A DNA stretch of 64,000 nucleotides. It comes from Calliopum simillimum. Taxonomy: Eukaryota; Arthropoda; Insecta; Diptera; Lauxaniidae. The stretch is from contig OX638372.1 of NCBI GenBank assembly GCA_951812925.1, positions 89,549,058 to 89,613,057 of the forward strand. The letters are read 5' to 3'. Made by a program: the position numbers and the translations under genes. The first letter of the stretch is position 1, and each line of letters starts with the position of its first letter. This document shows positions 1 through 11,235 of this stretch, one piece after another. Below the pieces are notes generated by a model. The model was given only the letters and a program-made list of their open reading frames with translations. It did no database searches and had not been told where the DNA came from.

Positions 1-240
1 TGCGCATCAACGCATTAATACCCATATTGTTTGGTGTTTTGATGCGACGTAGTCGTTGTTGTTGTTTTATGTTGGTTCGAGTTCGATTTTGTGTGTACGC
101 AAAAAAAGCAACTAAAACGCAAAATTTTCACGAGCGTTAAAAAAAACAACAAAAATTATTTCTGTCATTGTTGTACAGAAATATTGATGTGGTTGGTCGA
201 GCCAAAATTGGCTCACTTTTGTTATACGCTGACACCCTTG
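1..240 (-). mobile_element. Truncated hAT-type MITE, same family as 48172-48798
   Basis: Read on the minus strand, this segment matches the first ~245 bp of the element at 48172-48798, including the stretches around GAGCCAAAATTGGCTC and the TGCGCATCAACGC block at base 1. It ends in the terminal motif CGCTGACACCCTTG (227-240), the same terminus as at 48785-48798. The other end lies outside the window. The short reading frame at 91-297 lies mostly inside the element and is not a gene. Confidence 0.8.
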
Positions 241-1393
241 CTCTCAAACAGTCTAAAAAAAACATACTCAATTACTTTTGGGGAATCCCATTTTTAAGAA
301 ATAAATACCCTTTCTGAGTAACAAATCGCTAGCTACTTTTAAAATGTAGTTTAAGACACAATTTGATTCTATATCACGATTTAATTTTTGAAACTTAAAC
401 TTTCAAAGTTATATTGCTTCAAAATTGAAAATGTAACCTTCAGCCTTAAAATATGATATTAAATTTGATAGTGCTAGTTTTTTTCAAAGCCCAGTTTGAG
501 CTATACTAATATCTTTTATCGGAGATATCCTTAACTAAAAAGTTATCAAAGTGCAAAAAAAAGGAAGTTTCAGCTTACGATTTTTCAGAAGAAAGATATT
601 TCGATTTAAATTAATTGGGTTTTGAAGAAGAAGACTGCCATACCAGGTTTTATGGATGAAAAAAAAAAATACCTTATCTTGTGATATAGGTTCCAAAAAC
701 GCAAAAATATATTTAGGTGTTTCTTGTTTGCGGCCAAAAATTGAGCGCCTTTCGAAAATACAAGAAAAAGTTGCCTAATAGAATACCGAATAGTGACCTA
801 CATAATATTCGTGACATCTTTACTTTTACAATATTTCCATATTTCCAAAAGCCCTGAGTGTAGTCGGGGACACCCAATATATTTTCAAAAATTTTTTTTC
901 GATTTTTCGTTATCGATTAGTGAGGACAAGTGGACGAAAATTGACGAAAATTGCCGAAAATTATAAATGCTGTCTATGTTTGTTCCCTTTACTGGTTAGT
1001 CGTTTGTCACCGCTGTCCAACAATCTCATTACTGTCCCTTATATTTTTCGTCTATTTCTTGTGTTGCAAAATAAGGACATTTCAAAGACATGTCTTTGGA
1101 GAAAAGTTTTAAAGAAAAACACTTTGGCAAGATAATGATCTCCAACTTGTAACGCACTTGGTATTGTGCTATTTCACTGCAAAAAAATTTCTTTTTTCAT
1201 ACCTCAATCTAATGGAAAATGCAACCCTTATTAAAGGCGTTATTGTGTCAGTAGCCTTTTATCGAAGTTCAACGGAGAGGTCGTGATAAATAACAGATCG
1301 AAATATAAGACTATTTTTACAAGTTTTTCGTTAGTCTGACGGCCCAGCTCCTAATCTTGTATTTGAAAATTTTCTTGCTCCTTAGAATATTTA
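241..1393. other. AT-rich spacer, no gene seen
   Basis: This stretch holds AT-rich sequence with short frames only, such as 920-1135, and none resembles a known family. A weak block near 520-590 (GAGATATCCTTAACT) is reminiscent of the interior of the CACAGG foldback family described at 62677-63355, but it is too short to assign. Confidence 0.5.
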
Positions 1394-1699
1394 TTAGTCT
1401 ACTATGAGGTTATTTTCAGTGACATCAAGAATTGTCGGACCATATGTCTTGTTTTGTTCTTGACATATTGGCTCATTGGCGCTTTTTCTGTTAATCGAAT
1501 CATTTACTCGTGAATTGAGTACCCCATAATTTCTGTCAATAACTGAATGAATCTTAAAAGGTTTGCTCGTAATTTCAATGAAATGAAGATGGTTCCTTGT
1601 AATGAAAAATTTATTTCTTATCATCGAATTATTTATTTGCGCTAGTCCAAAGTCGTTCGAACAATATGTACTGTCTCTGGAGTAAGCGAGACAACCCAC
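1394..1699 (-). pseudogene. piggyBac-type transposase fragment
   Basis: A 101-codon minus-strand frame reads MGCLAYSRDSTYCSNDFGLA at its start and continues with a RNKFF...LHF segment and a KIHSVID segment. The order and spacing match residues ~10-70 of the larger piggyBac-type transposase at 9888-11235 (MGCLGYP, YWSNEF, MSRNRF, KIRSFLEP). In the family this region lies just before the first catalytic aspartate. None of the three catalytic aspartates is present, so it is a dead fragment of a related but clearly different element. No terminal repeats or TTAA sites were found around it. The family assignment rests on a short stretch and is moderate. Confidence 0.6.
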
Positions 1700-3330
1700 C
1701 CGTTAGAAAATATATTTCATACAGTCATATTTTATCAACAGTGTGTTAGTCGCATTTAGCGTACATTCCTACTGAGATAAGTAGTACGTAGTCATAAAAA
1801 TGTTTCATTTTTGGAAATTTTCTTCCGTAAAATACCGAAAATATTCCATCGATGTGTCAACTAAAACAGCTTCCTGACGGTAAGGTTGCTCTTACAGACT
1901 TCATCGGGTGAAGAAAATTTTGAATATTTAGATAAAAATTATCAATCGTATTTAGTTTTGAAGGGTTTTGTTTTCTAAACTTTTAATTTAACCAATTGTT
2001 TGTGGTCTTAGAGATGAAGACTACCATTCCTACAAAAGTGACTGTCTAGTTCTTAATTGGATTATTAATTCTACTGCACTGTCTCTTTTATGTGACTTGT
2101 TCTTTTGCTGCTTTTTCTCTAACTTGTTAATTTTCTAATGATATTTGATATTTGTATGTATGCATGTACTTATATCTATGTGTGTGTATTCACACATACA
2201 ATGAGTGTTAACGAAGAGGTCAATGATATTTCAATCTTCCTTTCCATTAACTCAGTCAGAATTGTTGACTTTTTTTGTTCGTTTGGTTGCACTCGTCCTC
2301 TTTTCCAATGCTGTTTTCATCGCTTTGACTTCATTGTCATTAGTTTTTTTTCTCTCTCTCTCTTCTCTACACATTTAATTTTTTCACTTTTTTTTAAATT
2401 TAGTTTTTTTTTTTTTTGGATTTTCATTGCATTGAATTGCATTTGCATTGAACCTGCATAACAATGACTCTACAACAACAACAGAAACACACAATAGAAA
2501 TAACTTTGTGCTGCTTACCTTTTGAGCCAACTATGTACGAGTGTACTACTGGTATTGTGCTTAACTAGCTATTATTTTGAAACCCTTTTTTGTTGTAGTG
2601 CTAGTCGTCCTCCCTTGTGTTCCCGTGGCATGAAGCAAGTGGCGGTCAAAGTCATTTAAAAGTTAATCCATTTACCCCACTCCTCCCTGACCTTCCTCAA
2701 CCGTCCTCACCTGTATTGATGTCCCATTGTTCAATGTGTTTTTTTCCATATTGGATTTTATTTTAACTGTTTTTTCTCTTAACCTGACATTTATTGAATC
2801 CTTTTGATTACATACATACGTAAGAATATCAGTTAAATGCACAATTAATGATGTTTCCTAGATTTAAAAGGTAAAAAGAAGTCTCTTTTGATTTTCTTTA
2901 TTTGTGGGCTTTTATATTTTTAATGAGTTTATTTCCAAAATACAATAAAGCTTAAGCTTAAAACATAAGCTGTTTTTCTCTTGAACCCTTGAATATTGAT
3001 TGTGTGGTGTTTAAATGGACAAGTAAATAATTGTTATGAAATACATAGATAAGCCCTCTCATATTTCAGGCTTTAAACTATAGCATTTATTTATTACTTG
3101 CATAACTCTTTTAAAATAATTTTAAAGAATAAAGGTTTATATTTGAAAACACAGGCATTATTGAGAGGTATCAAAAACAAAGTCAGATATTTTCTAAAAA
3201 TTTCGTAAAACTGGCATTTCCCGGTGTACATTGCTACACCTTCTCTTGTTAAACTAAACCAAAGAATGGAAACTGTCTTGATGCAATTTCGATATGTACC
3301 AAATCTCATCCATGTCCGTTAAATATTGTC
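1700..3330. other. AT-rich spacer with pyrimidine tracts, no gene seen
   Basis: The frames at 2138-2461 and 3094-3309 translate low-complexity T-rich or AT-rich DNA and do not resemble proteins. The segment has long T and CT runs near 2340-2420. I see no terminal repeats or RNA genes. Confidence 0.5.
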
Positions 3331-3400
3331 ATGTATGTATTCTCCTTTAACTCCTAGGAGGAGCATAGGGCCAAAAAGGAGGAGCATAGGGCCATAGATA
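3331..3400 (-). mobile_element. 3' tail fragment of an RTE-like LINE
   Basis: The sequence ATGTATGTATTCTCC followed by TTTAACTCCTAGGAGGAGC matches the 3' tail of the LINE relic at 4217-5880 and, in the opposite orientation, 61836-61880. The block GGAGGAGCATAGGGCC is duplicated here. Only the 3' end is present, as expected of a 5'-truncated retrotransposon insertion. Confidence 0.6.
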
Positions 3401-3414
3401 TGAAAAATTAATTT

Positions 3415-3625
3415 TTTTCGAAACACGAAAAAAAATTTAAAAAAAATATTTTTTAATTTTTGGTTCCGTCGTCCAAGGGGGACCCTTGGGTGAAAAAAAT
3501 TGTTCTCCTTTAAAATGTCGTAAAAAGTCATGAAACGCGTAAAAAACACGAAAAAACGAAAAAAAAAATTTTCTAATTTTTGGTTCCGTTATCGGAGGAG
3601 GGACACTTGGGTGAAAAAATAAAAA
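3415..3625. repeat. Two-copy imperfect tandem repeat, period ~120 bp
   Basis: Two successive units share A-rich sequence, TTTTTGGTTCCGT and a CTTGGGTGAAAAAA block. The TGGTTCCG motif recurs at 3461 and 3581. No coding content is visible. Confidence 0.6.
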
Positions 3626-3749
3626 CCGAAAAAACTAATGACGCAGAAACACGAGCCGTACCCGAAAACTTATATATTATACTTATATTACAGTGCGAAA
3701 ACACTTTTCATATACTAATCCGTAGTTGTTTTGATGTTTTATCCAGTTA

Positions 3750-4200
3750 ATGAAAAAAAGATTTTTTAATCCAATTTTTATGTATTTTAATAATCCATCT
3801 CAATCTTTTGCAATTGAAGACACTGTAAATTTATTTGCAGACTCTTTTGAATTCAATTTTGAACCTGACTTTATTGAACATGACTTCATTGCTGGGCGTT
3901 CAACTGTAACATTTCATCAGGTCAATGTTATCTATGCAGCCTTTTCTAAGGCATTTGATAAGGTTTATTATAATGCTCTTATTTCTTAAATGGCTTTCCG
4001 TCTTTTTAAGATGTTTTCAGTCTTACTTACAAGTTTGAGTTTAATTTGTTAATAGAAACAATGTCAAATTATAATCTTTTCTGGCTTCTTCTGTAGTTGC
4101 TCTGTTGATTCTATTCAAAATCTTGAGATAGATTTTGACGTTTGTTGATGATTTTATGGCTTTCTATATGAAATTTTGAATTCTGAATGTTAATCGCAAG
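3750..4200 (+). pseudogene. Jockey-like LINE reverse transcriptase scrap
   Basis: The open frame 3750-3989 ends with HDFIAGRSTVT and then VIYAAFSKAFDKVYYNALIS. This resembles the GRSTxTNL and DFSKAFDxVxHxxLI motifs of jockey-clade reverse transcriptases, with the residues between them deleted. Downstream, with frameshifts, a FVDDFMAFY-like stretch near 4135-4170 could correspond to the catalytic YADD region. The fragment is short, frameshifted and certainly inactive. The assignment to LINE RT is by motif only. Confidence 0.55.
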
Positions 4201-4244
4201 AATTTATGTGGTACTTAGGTATGTATGTATGTATGTATTCTCCT

Positions 4245-5853
4245 TTAACTCCTAGGAGGAGCAAAGGGCCAATATGAAACGTCTCTATTCGTTGCGATCC
4301 CTTGCGATGACTTTGATCTCTTGCCACGACTTTCCCGCTTCTTGGATTTCCTTTTCCAGCGACCTTTTCCAGTTGATTTTGAGTCTACCACGTGCTCTAC
4401 TGCCTTGTCGATTCCACTCAAGAGCCTGGCGACAAACTTCGCTGTGTGGTTTCCGGAGAGTGTGACCAATCCATCCCCATTTGCGCGATCTCGTTTGCTA
4501 TAGTGCGAGGCCACCAAACCTTTAGTATACTCCTTAAGCATTTGTTGACGAATACTTGCAGCTTGTTCGTTAGTTGTTCAGTAACAAGCCATGTTTCGCA
4601 CCCATATAACAAAACCGATTTCACATTCGAATCAAAAATGCGCACTTTCGTTTTGGTGGATATAACGGAAGAAGACCATATTTTGTTCAGTTGAGCAAAC
4701 GCTCCTTTTGCTTTTGCTATTCTTGAGTTGATATCCTCTTTTCCTCCACCATCCATGGAGATAATGCTGCCTAAATACGTGAAGCTATCGACGTTTTCGA
4801 TGTCATCACTGCCAGCTCTAAACGTGATGTCATCCCTGTTTGCGTTTAACTTCATGCTTTTAGTCTTGGATACGTTGATTTTTATGCCGGCCTTTTGTGA
4901 TTCCAAGACAAGGTCTTCAATTTTGCTTTGCATATCTGAATGTTTGGACGATAAGAGGCAGATGTCGTCAGCGTAGTCGAGATCTTCCAGATGTTCGGTA
5001 AAGTAGTGATGAGCAAAATTAGTCTTGGTCTTGCGTCTTGTTCTTGGTCTTGCTAATTTTGCGAGACCAAGACCAAGACCAAGATGCTGATATTTTTGCA
5101 AGACCAAGACCAAGACTGCAATGGTCTTGGTCTTGGTCTTGGTCTTGGTCTTGCTCACGATAATTATCAAGACCAAGACTGCTTTTCAGTCTTGCTAATT
5201 TATAGTTAAAAGTTGTTTCACGCCCGTTTTGAAGATCAAATCATCTCTCAATTTGAATTTTGACATCTTAAAAACCCAACTGCTTTGGAAAAATATGGTT
5301 TTGAATACTCAATATCTCTGAAAATTTTTTCAAGACCAAGACCAAGACCGAGACCAAGACTTAATGAGCAAGATCAAGACCAAGACCAAGACTCAATATC
5401 AAAACCAAGACCAAGACCAAGACTCAATGTGCAAGAACAAGACCAAGACCAAGACTGCTATGGTCTTGGTCTTGGTCTTGGTTTGCTCATCACTACGGTA
5501 AAGTTCCATTGGATACCCCTTTTGGCCTTATTAAGAGCTTTATCTAGGATATCATCAAGAACGATAAGGAAGAGTGATGGTGATAGTAGACACCCCTGCC
5601 GTACGCCTGAATTAGTGGTGAATGTCGGTGACAACAACCCATTGTATAACACGCTGCAGTTAATGCCTTCATATTGTGCACGTACTAAGTTTATGGCCTT
5701 TGCGGCAATACCTCTTCGTTGCAGTGAAACCCAGATGTTTTCTCGGGAGACACTGTCGAAGGCAGTGCTACAGTCTACGAAGACAACTTGAAGTGCAGCA
5801 CGCCACTCGCATGATTGTTCGATAATTATTCTGAGGGTGTTGATTTGATCCAC
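4245..5853 (-). pseudogene. LINE reverse transcriptase, interrupted and frameshifted
   Basis: The upstream piece (5853-5504) carries the palm motif FVDCSTAFDSV, then GVRQGCLLSPSLF and DDILDKAL. The downstream piece begins at the other side of the hAT insertion with LDYADDICLL, which contains the catalytic YADD, followed by KTKSMKLN, YLGSIISMDGG and LLYGCETWLV of the thumb and C-terminal region. Removing the insertion and one 8-bp target duplication leaves the frame continuous into YADD, so the gene was in frame when the MITE landed. A frameshift near 4440 separates the last ~65 residues, whose parallel frame ends near 4245. The catalytic aspartates survive, but the N-terminal endonuclease is absent, so the copy is dead. 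Confidence 0.85.
5004..5495. mobile_element. Non-autonomous hAT element built of AAGACC hexamers
   Basis: This 492-bp insertion begins TAGTGATGAGCAAA and ends TTTGCTCATCACTA, perfect 14-bp inverted termini. It is flanked by an exact 8-bp duplication CGGTAAAG (4996-5003 and 5496-5503). An 8-bp TSD of the form nnnTAnnn is known from the Buster branch of hAT elements. Most of the interior is (AAGACC)n or its complement, in blocks separated by a unique ~120-bp AT-rich centre. It encodes no protein; the Pro-Arg and Leu-Gly runs in frames across it are hexamer translations. Confidence 0.9.
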
Positions 5854-5880
5854 GCATGATCGGTTTCTTAGGTACTGACT

Positions 5881-6088
5881 CAGTATTTCCCTGTTTTAGG
5901 CGTAATTTTTGTACTTTTTTAAGAAAATAGCAAAAAAGACCCATATGCCCATTGCTGAACACATATACACCTCAAATTAAACGATGTCGATTTAATACAA
6001 TAATGCGTTAGAAGTTAGGTATAAGCCTTGGCTCTCCTTAAAAAGAAATACAAATTTACACGTGAACTTTTAAAATGCTGACTTATAT
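5881..6088. other. Short spacer between LINE relic and DINE-1-like element
   Basis: No feature is recognised here. The frame 5768-5962 is a shadow of the RT relic, and 6015-6368 is a shadow of the DINE-1-like element. Confidence 0.5.
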
Positions 6089-6921
6089 TTATACCATACA
6101 CCCAGGGTATATTCACTTTATCCTTCCGTTTGTAACGCAGAGAAGGAGGCGTGGCAGATATAGAAAACTTTATATATTCTTGATCAGCGCCTCCTCTTGA
6201 GTTGATATAGCCTTGTCCGTCTGTCCGTCTGTCTGGCTGGCTGGCTGAGCAAGATATTTCAATGAAATTTGGTACACTGCCTCCGTCACCAAAGATAGCT
6301 CGGGGGATTGAAAATGAGCGAAACCGGTCAACGGACACGCCTACCGCCCATATAAAAAATATATTCAAAACGCAATTTTAGGAGTATTTTTCAATACTAA
6401 GAATTATAAGAGCAAGTTCTGAGAAAAACTGAGCAAATTCGGACAAGCGGGCGTGGCACCTTCCATAAATTTAAAAGCTTCAAAACGCCATACTGAAAGC
6501 TATACTGACTTAGACGCTAAGAATCATGAATGAAAGCTCTCAACAAAAATTGGGTGAAATCGGACAAGGGAGCGTGGCACCTCCTATATGAGCAAAAGTT
6601 TCAAAATGCTACACTGAAAGAGTTTTTTTTAGATAATCCCACCAAAATTCACTCAAATACTAAAGACTATAAACGCACGCTCTAAGTTAAAACTAGAGGA
6701 ACTCGGATAAGAGGGCGTGGCACCTCCTATATAAGCAAAAGCTTCGAAACACTATACTGCAAACGTTTTTCACTCAAACACTAAAACCTATAAATGCAAG
6801 CTCGGAACAAAAACTGGGTGAACTCGGACAAGAGGGCACTTCCCATTTGAGCAAAATTTTAAAAATAATGCAGTGTAGGGTATTTAATGTTTGGCCAGGC
6901 CAAATTTCACACCCTTACTAG
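6089..6921 (+). mobile_element. DINE-1/INE-1-like (Helentron-related) element
   Basis: The 5' module has TATACCATACACCC...GGGTATATTC, then ATATATTCTTGATCAGC and TTGTCCGTCTGTCCGTCTGTC, the layout of the Drosophila INE-1/DINE-1 family. It is followed by about four imperfect tandem units of ~120-145 bp, marked by GCGTGGCACCTCC near 6451, 6572 and 6715. The 3' end is a hairpin TTTGGCCAGGCCAAA (6890-6904), a short spacer, and CTAG (6918-6921) before a T run. A terminal hairpin followed by CTRR is a Helitron hallmark. It encodes no protein. Confidence 0.8.
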
Positions 6922-8430
6922 TTTTTTATCCCTTTCACCAATATTCTTTCTCAGAGCAAAAAAAAAAACTGAAATTATTGTACAGTTTTATCGAAGTTAG
7001 TCATATTATTTGAAGTCAAAAATATATCTCAGGTTATATTATTAGCTTGATCGAGGTATATCAAAGTTAAACCAATTAAAAGAAAAAGTAAGCAACAGTA
7101 CAAAACTGAAGAAAAAACTGAATTTTATTTTTGGAGCTCCGTTTTAAATACTTACTATAAGTTAATAGACTTAACCTAAACTAAAGTTCCTCGCATTTTG
7201 ACTCAACATTTAGATCTTCTACAGAAAAATTTTGACTTAAAAAAAGAAATTAAAAGAACATTAATAAATATCTCAATACAAAGTTTGAAAATCATAACGC
7301 ATTTTTCTAATTTTCCCCACAACTAAATGATTTCTTCAAAAGTGTGGTGTGAGAAACCAATACCCGCAGCAGTGCAAATCGAAACAATTTACTATTTCCA
7401 TCCTCAATTATTTGCTGCAATTTAAAATTTCTTCCGCCATTTATGTTTCAGATTTTTTCCAGCTCCATTCGAATTGCAGCTTTATCTTTTCGGTCACTTG
7501 AGACTTCTATTTGAGTTTAGAATTTTTTTCAGATATGTAAAAAAGAACGCGCACCACAAACCATAATCAAATTGCAAACTTTGCAAAAATTTAAAAAAAA
7601 AAAAAATAATAATCCGCTTATACCAATGTTGCATGTTCATACAATGTTGAGGATGATGATGATGATGATGATTACGATGTTGATATCGTTGGGTCGGCGA
7701 CGAGACTTTTACCAGACAAAACACAGCGATATTTATTTTTATGGTTATAAAAATTTATTTTCCTACTTTCGTTATGTTTCATTGTGTTTGTTTGTATGGG
7801 TTCTTCTTGGAGCAATCAATTTAAAATTGTTTCCAATACATTTGCTAAGTAAATTATGCATAGAAAATGTTTTAATCCTGGGTCGCTCCTAAGGATGAGA
7901 AAAGGCAACATCCGCACTCAGCAAAAGCATAAAAATGTTGAATATTGTTATGCAAATTTTATTTTTAACAATGTTGTAGGAAAATATTTACAACATTTTT
8001 ATAGAAAGGAAAATTGAAATTAAAACTTTTTTTTTTTTTCTAAGTATTTTGTAATGCTTGTTTACTCTGAATATTAAGCGCTTATTTTTCTTTTTTTGGG
8101 AATGTTTGAAATTTCATATTAAAATTATTGATTGATTCGTTTGCAGCACCCTTTGATTTAAGTTAAAAGAAGGACTTTATTGAAAAGCATGCAAACATGA
8201 GAAATCTTTCATTGAACATTATTGTGTACATAAGTAAGTTCTTAGAATACATAAACTTAACAATACGGTACCTACTTAAATCGAAGCTTAAGTTTTCCTT
8301 ATTTCCTTTTCGGCCTTTTTTACAATTTTGGGTATCTGATGAAACTATGGTTGCCCCAAATTTGGTTTCGACTAGAGAAAAAACTGGATTCTTCTGAAAC
8401 CTTTTTGTTTTCGTACCAAAACTGCTATCG
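6922..8430. other. AT-rich spacer with a short GAT microsatellite
   Basis: No gene is seen. A GATGAT run lies at 7652-7670, and the frames 7494-7724 and 7572-7892 only translate it and its surroundings. The rest is A/T-rich without visible terminal repeats. Confidence 0.5.
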
Positions 8431-8620
8431 TCACACCCAACGCAATGGCTACTTTTCTTGACCGCGTGCTATATAGTCGTGAATAGCTGATATCGTATCG
8501 GGCTGCTCACACTTAACGCAATGGCTACTTTTGTTGAACGCGTGCTCTATAGCTGTGAGTAGCTGATATCGTATCGGGCTGCTCTCACACCTAACGCAAT
8601 GGCTACTTTTCTCACTCAAC
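8431..8620. repeat. Tandem repeat, period ~76-77 bp, about 2.4 copies
   Basis: Units start at 8431, 8507 and 8584 with TCACAC(C/T)(C/T)AACGCAATGG and continue CTACTTTT, GCGTGCT, TAGCTGATATCGTATCGGGC. A diverged echo of the unit end, GCTGATTTATTATCGGGC, occurs twice at about 8693 and 8744. No coding potential. Confidence 0.8.
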
Positions 8621-9162
8621 GCTATTATCTATCACTCTGCATCTCCATTGTACTTCGGAGAAAGAAAGAAAGAGAGAGCACACCTGCGACCAACTGATTT
8701 ATTATCGGGCTTGATTGTGAGGCTGTTCCCCTCACTGTGAGCAGCTGATTTATTATCGGGCCACGTACGTCTAATGTGCTGGTTCTATTTCCGCCACCGA
8801 GCACTATCCCCCTTTACTACGCTCAAGCTATTGACTACAATGCTCTCCTATACTACATAATAATAAGCATTTTATACGAAGCGATGATTTGTAGGATTTA
8901 TAGCAGTACGGAACAAGGAGCTCATATGCTGTACCTTTTATTGGTCTCTTGTTGGAGTTTCAAGACATTTCGTGTTATCGTATACCAGCTTTTTATTTAT
9001 CAAATACTTCAGTTCAATGTTACGTGTAAATGTGTCTTGACAGTACTTGGATATGAAAAAAAAAACAATTATTTCACTTACTTGTCTTGTTTGATTTGCT
9101 TCAGATCAGTTCGTTGCTGTAGTTATTATTATTTTTTTTATTATGCAAAAGCTCTGGATTGC
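8621..9162. other. Spacer, no gene seen
   Basis: After the tandem repeat there is a GA-rich run (8659-8680) and ordinary AT-rich sequence. The frame 8776-9174 has no recognisable motif. Confidence 0.45.
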
Positions 9163-9540
9163 ACTGCGACCTGAAAGATCTTTTGTGCAGCCTCTTTCCC
9201 TACCAGAACAGTTCTAGACTATCTATAAATCTATTCACTGCCGTGGGATTAAATTTACCTATGTCATTTGGTTTTAAAATCTCGGCACCTAGGTATCTTA
9301 CTCTGCATCCTACCGCAGCGGACCAAGTACATAATACATGCTCCGCTGTTTCTGAGTCCTCTAAGCAGAGTCTACAGGAATCTTCGTCTACCAAACCCAT
9401 CTTTTTTATGTGATAATTGAGTTTATTATGTCCTTTCATTATTTCACTGTACGTTTTTATCCTCTTCGATCCCGCACCCAAAATACAAGTGAAATATATT
9501 TTTTGAAGAGTTATTTTTACTAAATTGGGTCCAAATAACT
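9163..9540 (-). pseudogene. C-terminal end of a jockey/I-type LINE ORF2
   Basis: In the minus-strand frame ending at 9200 the translation has SEIMKGHNKLNYHIKKMGLV followed by DEDSCRLCLEDSETAEHVLC. The pattern C-x2-C, then H-x3-C, after a GHxxLNxHxxKxG segment is typical of the extreme C-terminus of RNase H-bearing LINE polyproteins, downstream of the RT. Nothing upstream of ~9540 continues the protein, so this is a 5'-truncated insertion. The frame stops at 9200, and the rest to 9163 may be 3' UTR. No poly(A) tail is clear. Confidence 0.65.
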
Positions 9541-9887
9541 CATTTCTGCAAAAAAAAATTTTAAAAAAAATTTTGTAAATAATAGTTTTTAAATGTACAC
9601 ATATGTGCACTTCGGTTGATCTTCCAAGAAAAATTCGAATTTTTTATTCATTGCTTTTGTTCAAAATTTAATTGAAATAAAAATTAACAATGCTTTAAGA
9701 ACTTAAAAAAAATAGAATTCATTTTAATTTTTATCTAGTATTACTATTATTCGAACTTTGAAGAAGAAAATATATATATGATATATAAAAAAAGGAACAA
9801 AACATTGATCACATATGGTGAAATAAGAATTTGGCAGTATCCAAATGATTACATGCATATACTTATATATTTTTATGATTTTTGATG
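9541..9887. other. AT-rich spacer downstream of the piggyBac-type gene
   Basis: This segment contains A-runs and TATATA tracts and no gene. If the transposase at 9888-11235 was part of a complete transposon, its 3' terminal repeat should lie here, but I could not find a convincing inverted end next to TTAA. Confidence 0.4.
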
Positions 9888-11235
9888 TTATTTTAAAAAG
9901 CAATTATTGCTATTAGTACAAAGATACAAATTACATTTTGTGCACATTGTACGAGTTCTTGAAGTGCAGCCGGAGTTCCGACATTTAGATGCATAGTTTG
10001 ATTCAACAAACTTTGGACAGTGCTCAAAACCATCGAATCGTTCTTCTGCAACCAGCGGCATGTACACTTTCCTGCGCTTACTGCATTCGGTCAAATCATT
10101 TTCAAACTGTGAAATAGGATTTGATTGCTTTGAGGCACCCGCTTCCCGTGCTTTACTTGAAAAGCCTATCAAGCATTTTTCCACGTACAGTTTATAATCG
10201 AGAAGTGTCTTTTTCTTCTTATTATGCTGCCTATTATGCATTATCCAGCGGTTAACTATAACCAAGTCAATGAAATGGTTAAAGGCTCTTACTGTCCACT
10301 TCTCAGTACGCAAATAAGACCGATAATATTCAATGTAACGGTCACAGAGATCTACTCCGCCCATATATCTGTTGTACATACTTACAACGGCTGGTTGAGG
10401 TAAAGTGATTCTCGAAGCATGTTCTTTAGACCACCGCTGACATTCAACTTCTGGCTGAGCTCCAACATAAGAAGATAAAAGAAGCACACTTTTGTTGTCC
10501 TTCCATTTGACTGCTGTGATCTGGTCGTCTTCTCGTACCCATTCGTCCCACTCTCCTCTCTTCAAAACTTTATCATCTTTAAATTTGTTTATGACAGGTC
10601 CAATGCGATTCTTCATAACTGTACCAGTTTGGTAGATATTATTTTCCCTAAGAACTTCGATACATTTTAAACTTGTAAAAAATCTATCTGTATATACACA
10701 GCCTTCATGTGGTATGATATTAGTAAGAAGCTTGACTACAGATGCTCCTAGTCCAAGCTGTTTCATGTCGAGGTCATCTACAGATCCTTTACCAGTATAA
10801 ATATGAAAATTCAAAACTAAACCGTCACTGGCAGCAAGTACGAAATTTTTAAGACCAAGTGGATTTGGTTTTGCAGGCGTATATTGACGAAATGCGCATC
10901 GTCCTGAAAATGGGATCATCTGCTTATCAACCGCTGTATGATACGGAATGGGCAATGTCTTACATTTCTTCAGGATAGGTTCTAGAAATGATCTTATTTT
11001 CCAAAGTCGATCTGACTTGCAGTTTTCAATTTCTTCAGCAAATCGCAGGAAGCGTCGAAGTTGACAAAACCGGTTTCTAGACATACAATCGGCAATTTTT
11101 GCAACCCGAAACTCATTAGACCAATACATTTTTAGCTGCGGATATCCCAAACATCCCATGAGAATATGACATCCTGTCAAATGCAAAAGTTCTTCTGCAG
11201 AAGTATTTAAGAATTTGTGGTTTAATTCCTAAAAT
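9888..11235 (-). pseudogene. piggyBac-type (PGBD-like) transposase, long ORF, 5' truncated
   Basis: The minus-strand frame is open for at least 432 codons. The nominal start at 11186 is a TTG inside a continuing frame (ELLHLTGCHILMG), so the true N-terminus is missing, and coding similarity stops near 11235 at the junction with a DINE-1-like array. All three family aspartates are present: AVDKQMIPFSGR (D87, counted from 11186), VYTDRFFTS (D167) and GGVDLCD (D279). A C-terminal cysteine-rich domain (C390, C402, C407, C415, C418, C423, C429) resembles the zinc-binding tail that binds terminal DNA in this family. The frame has no internal stop or frameshift, unusual among relics here, so loss of the 5' end appears recent or the frame is conserved. 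Cut-and-paste transposase at TTAA is the family role. No terminal repeats were found. Confidence 0.85.

Larger units (their letters stand above)
4217..5880 (-). mobile_element. Non-LTR retrotransposon (RTE/CR1-like), 5' truncated, split by a hAT MITE
   Basis: A minus-strand LINE relic runs from about 5880 down to a 3' tail at 4217-4270, CTCCTAGGAGTTAAAGGAG followed by repeated ATAC. It carries only the RT domain and C-terminus; the endonuclease end is missing. The same tail occurs at 3331-3400 and 61836-61880. The RT frame is interrupted at 4996-5503 by the element at 5004-5495. Clade assignment (RTE versus CR1) is tentative. Confidence 0.8.

Noticed and set aside
2138..2461. 107-codon plus-strand frame with hydrophobic stretches
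   Set aside because: It translates T-rich and CT-rich low-complexity DNA; no motif and no coding signature.
5285..5791. 168-codon frame with Pro-Arg and Gln-Asp repeats
   Set aside because: It is a translation of the AAGACC hexamers plus the antisense of the RT relic.
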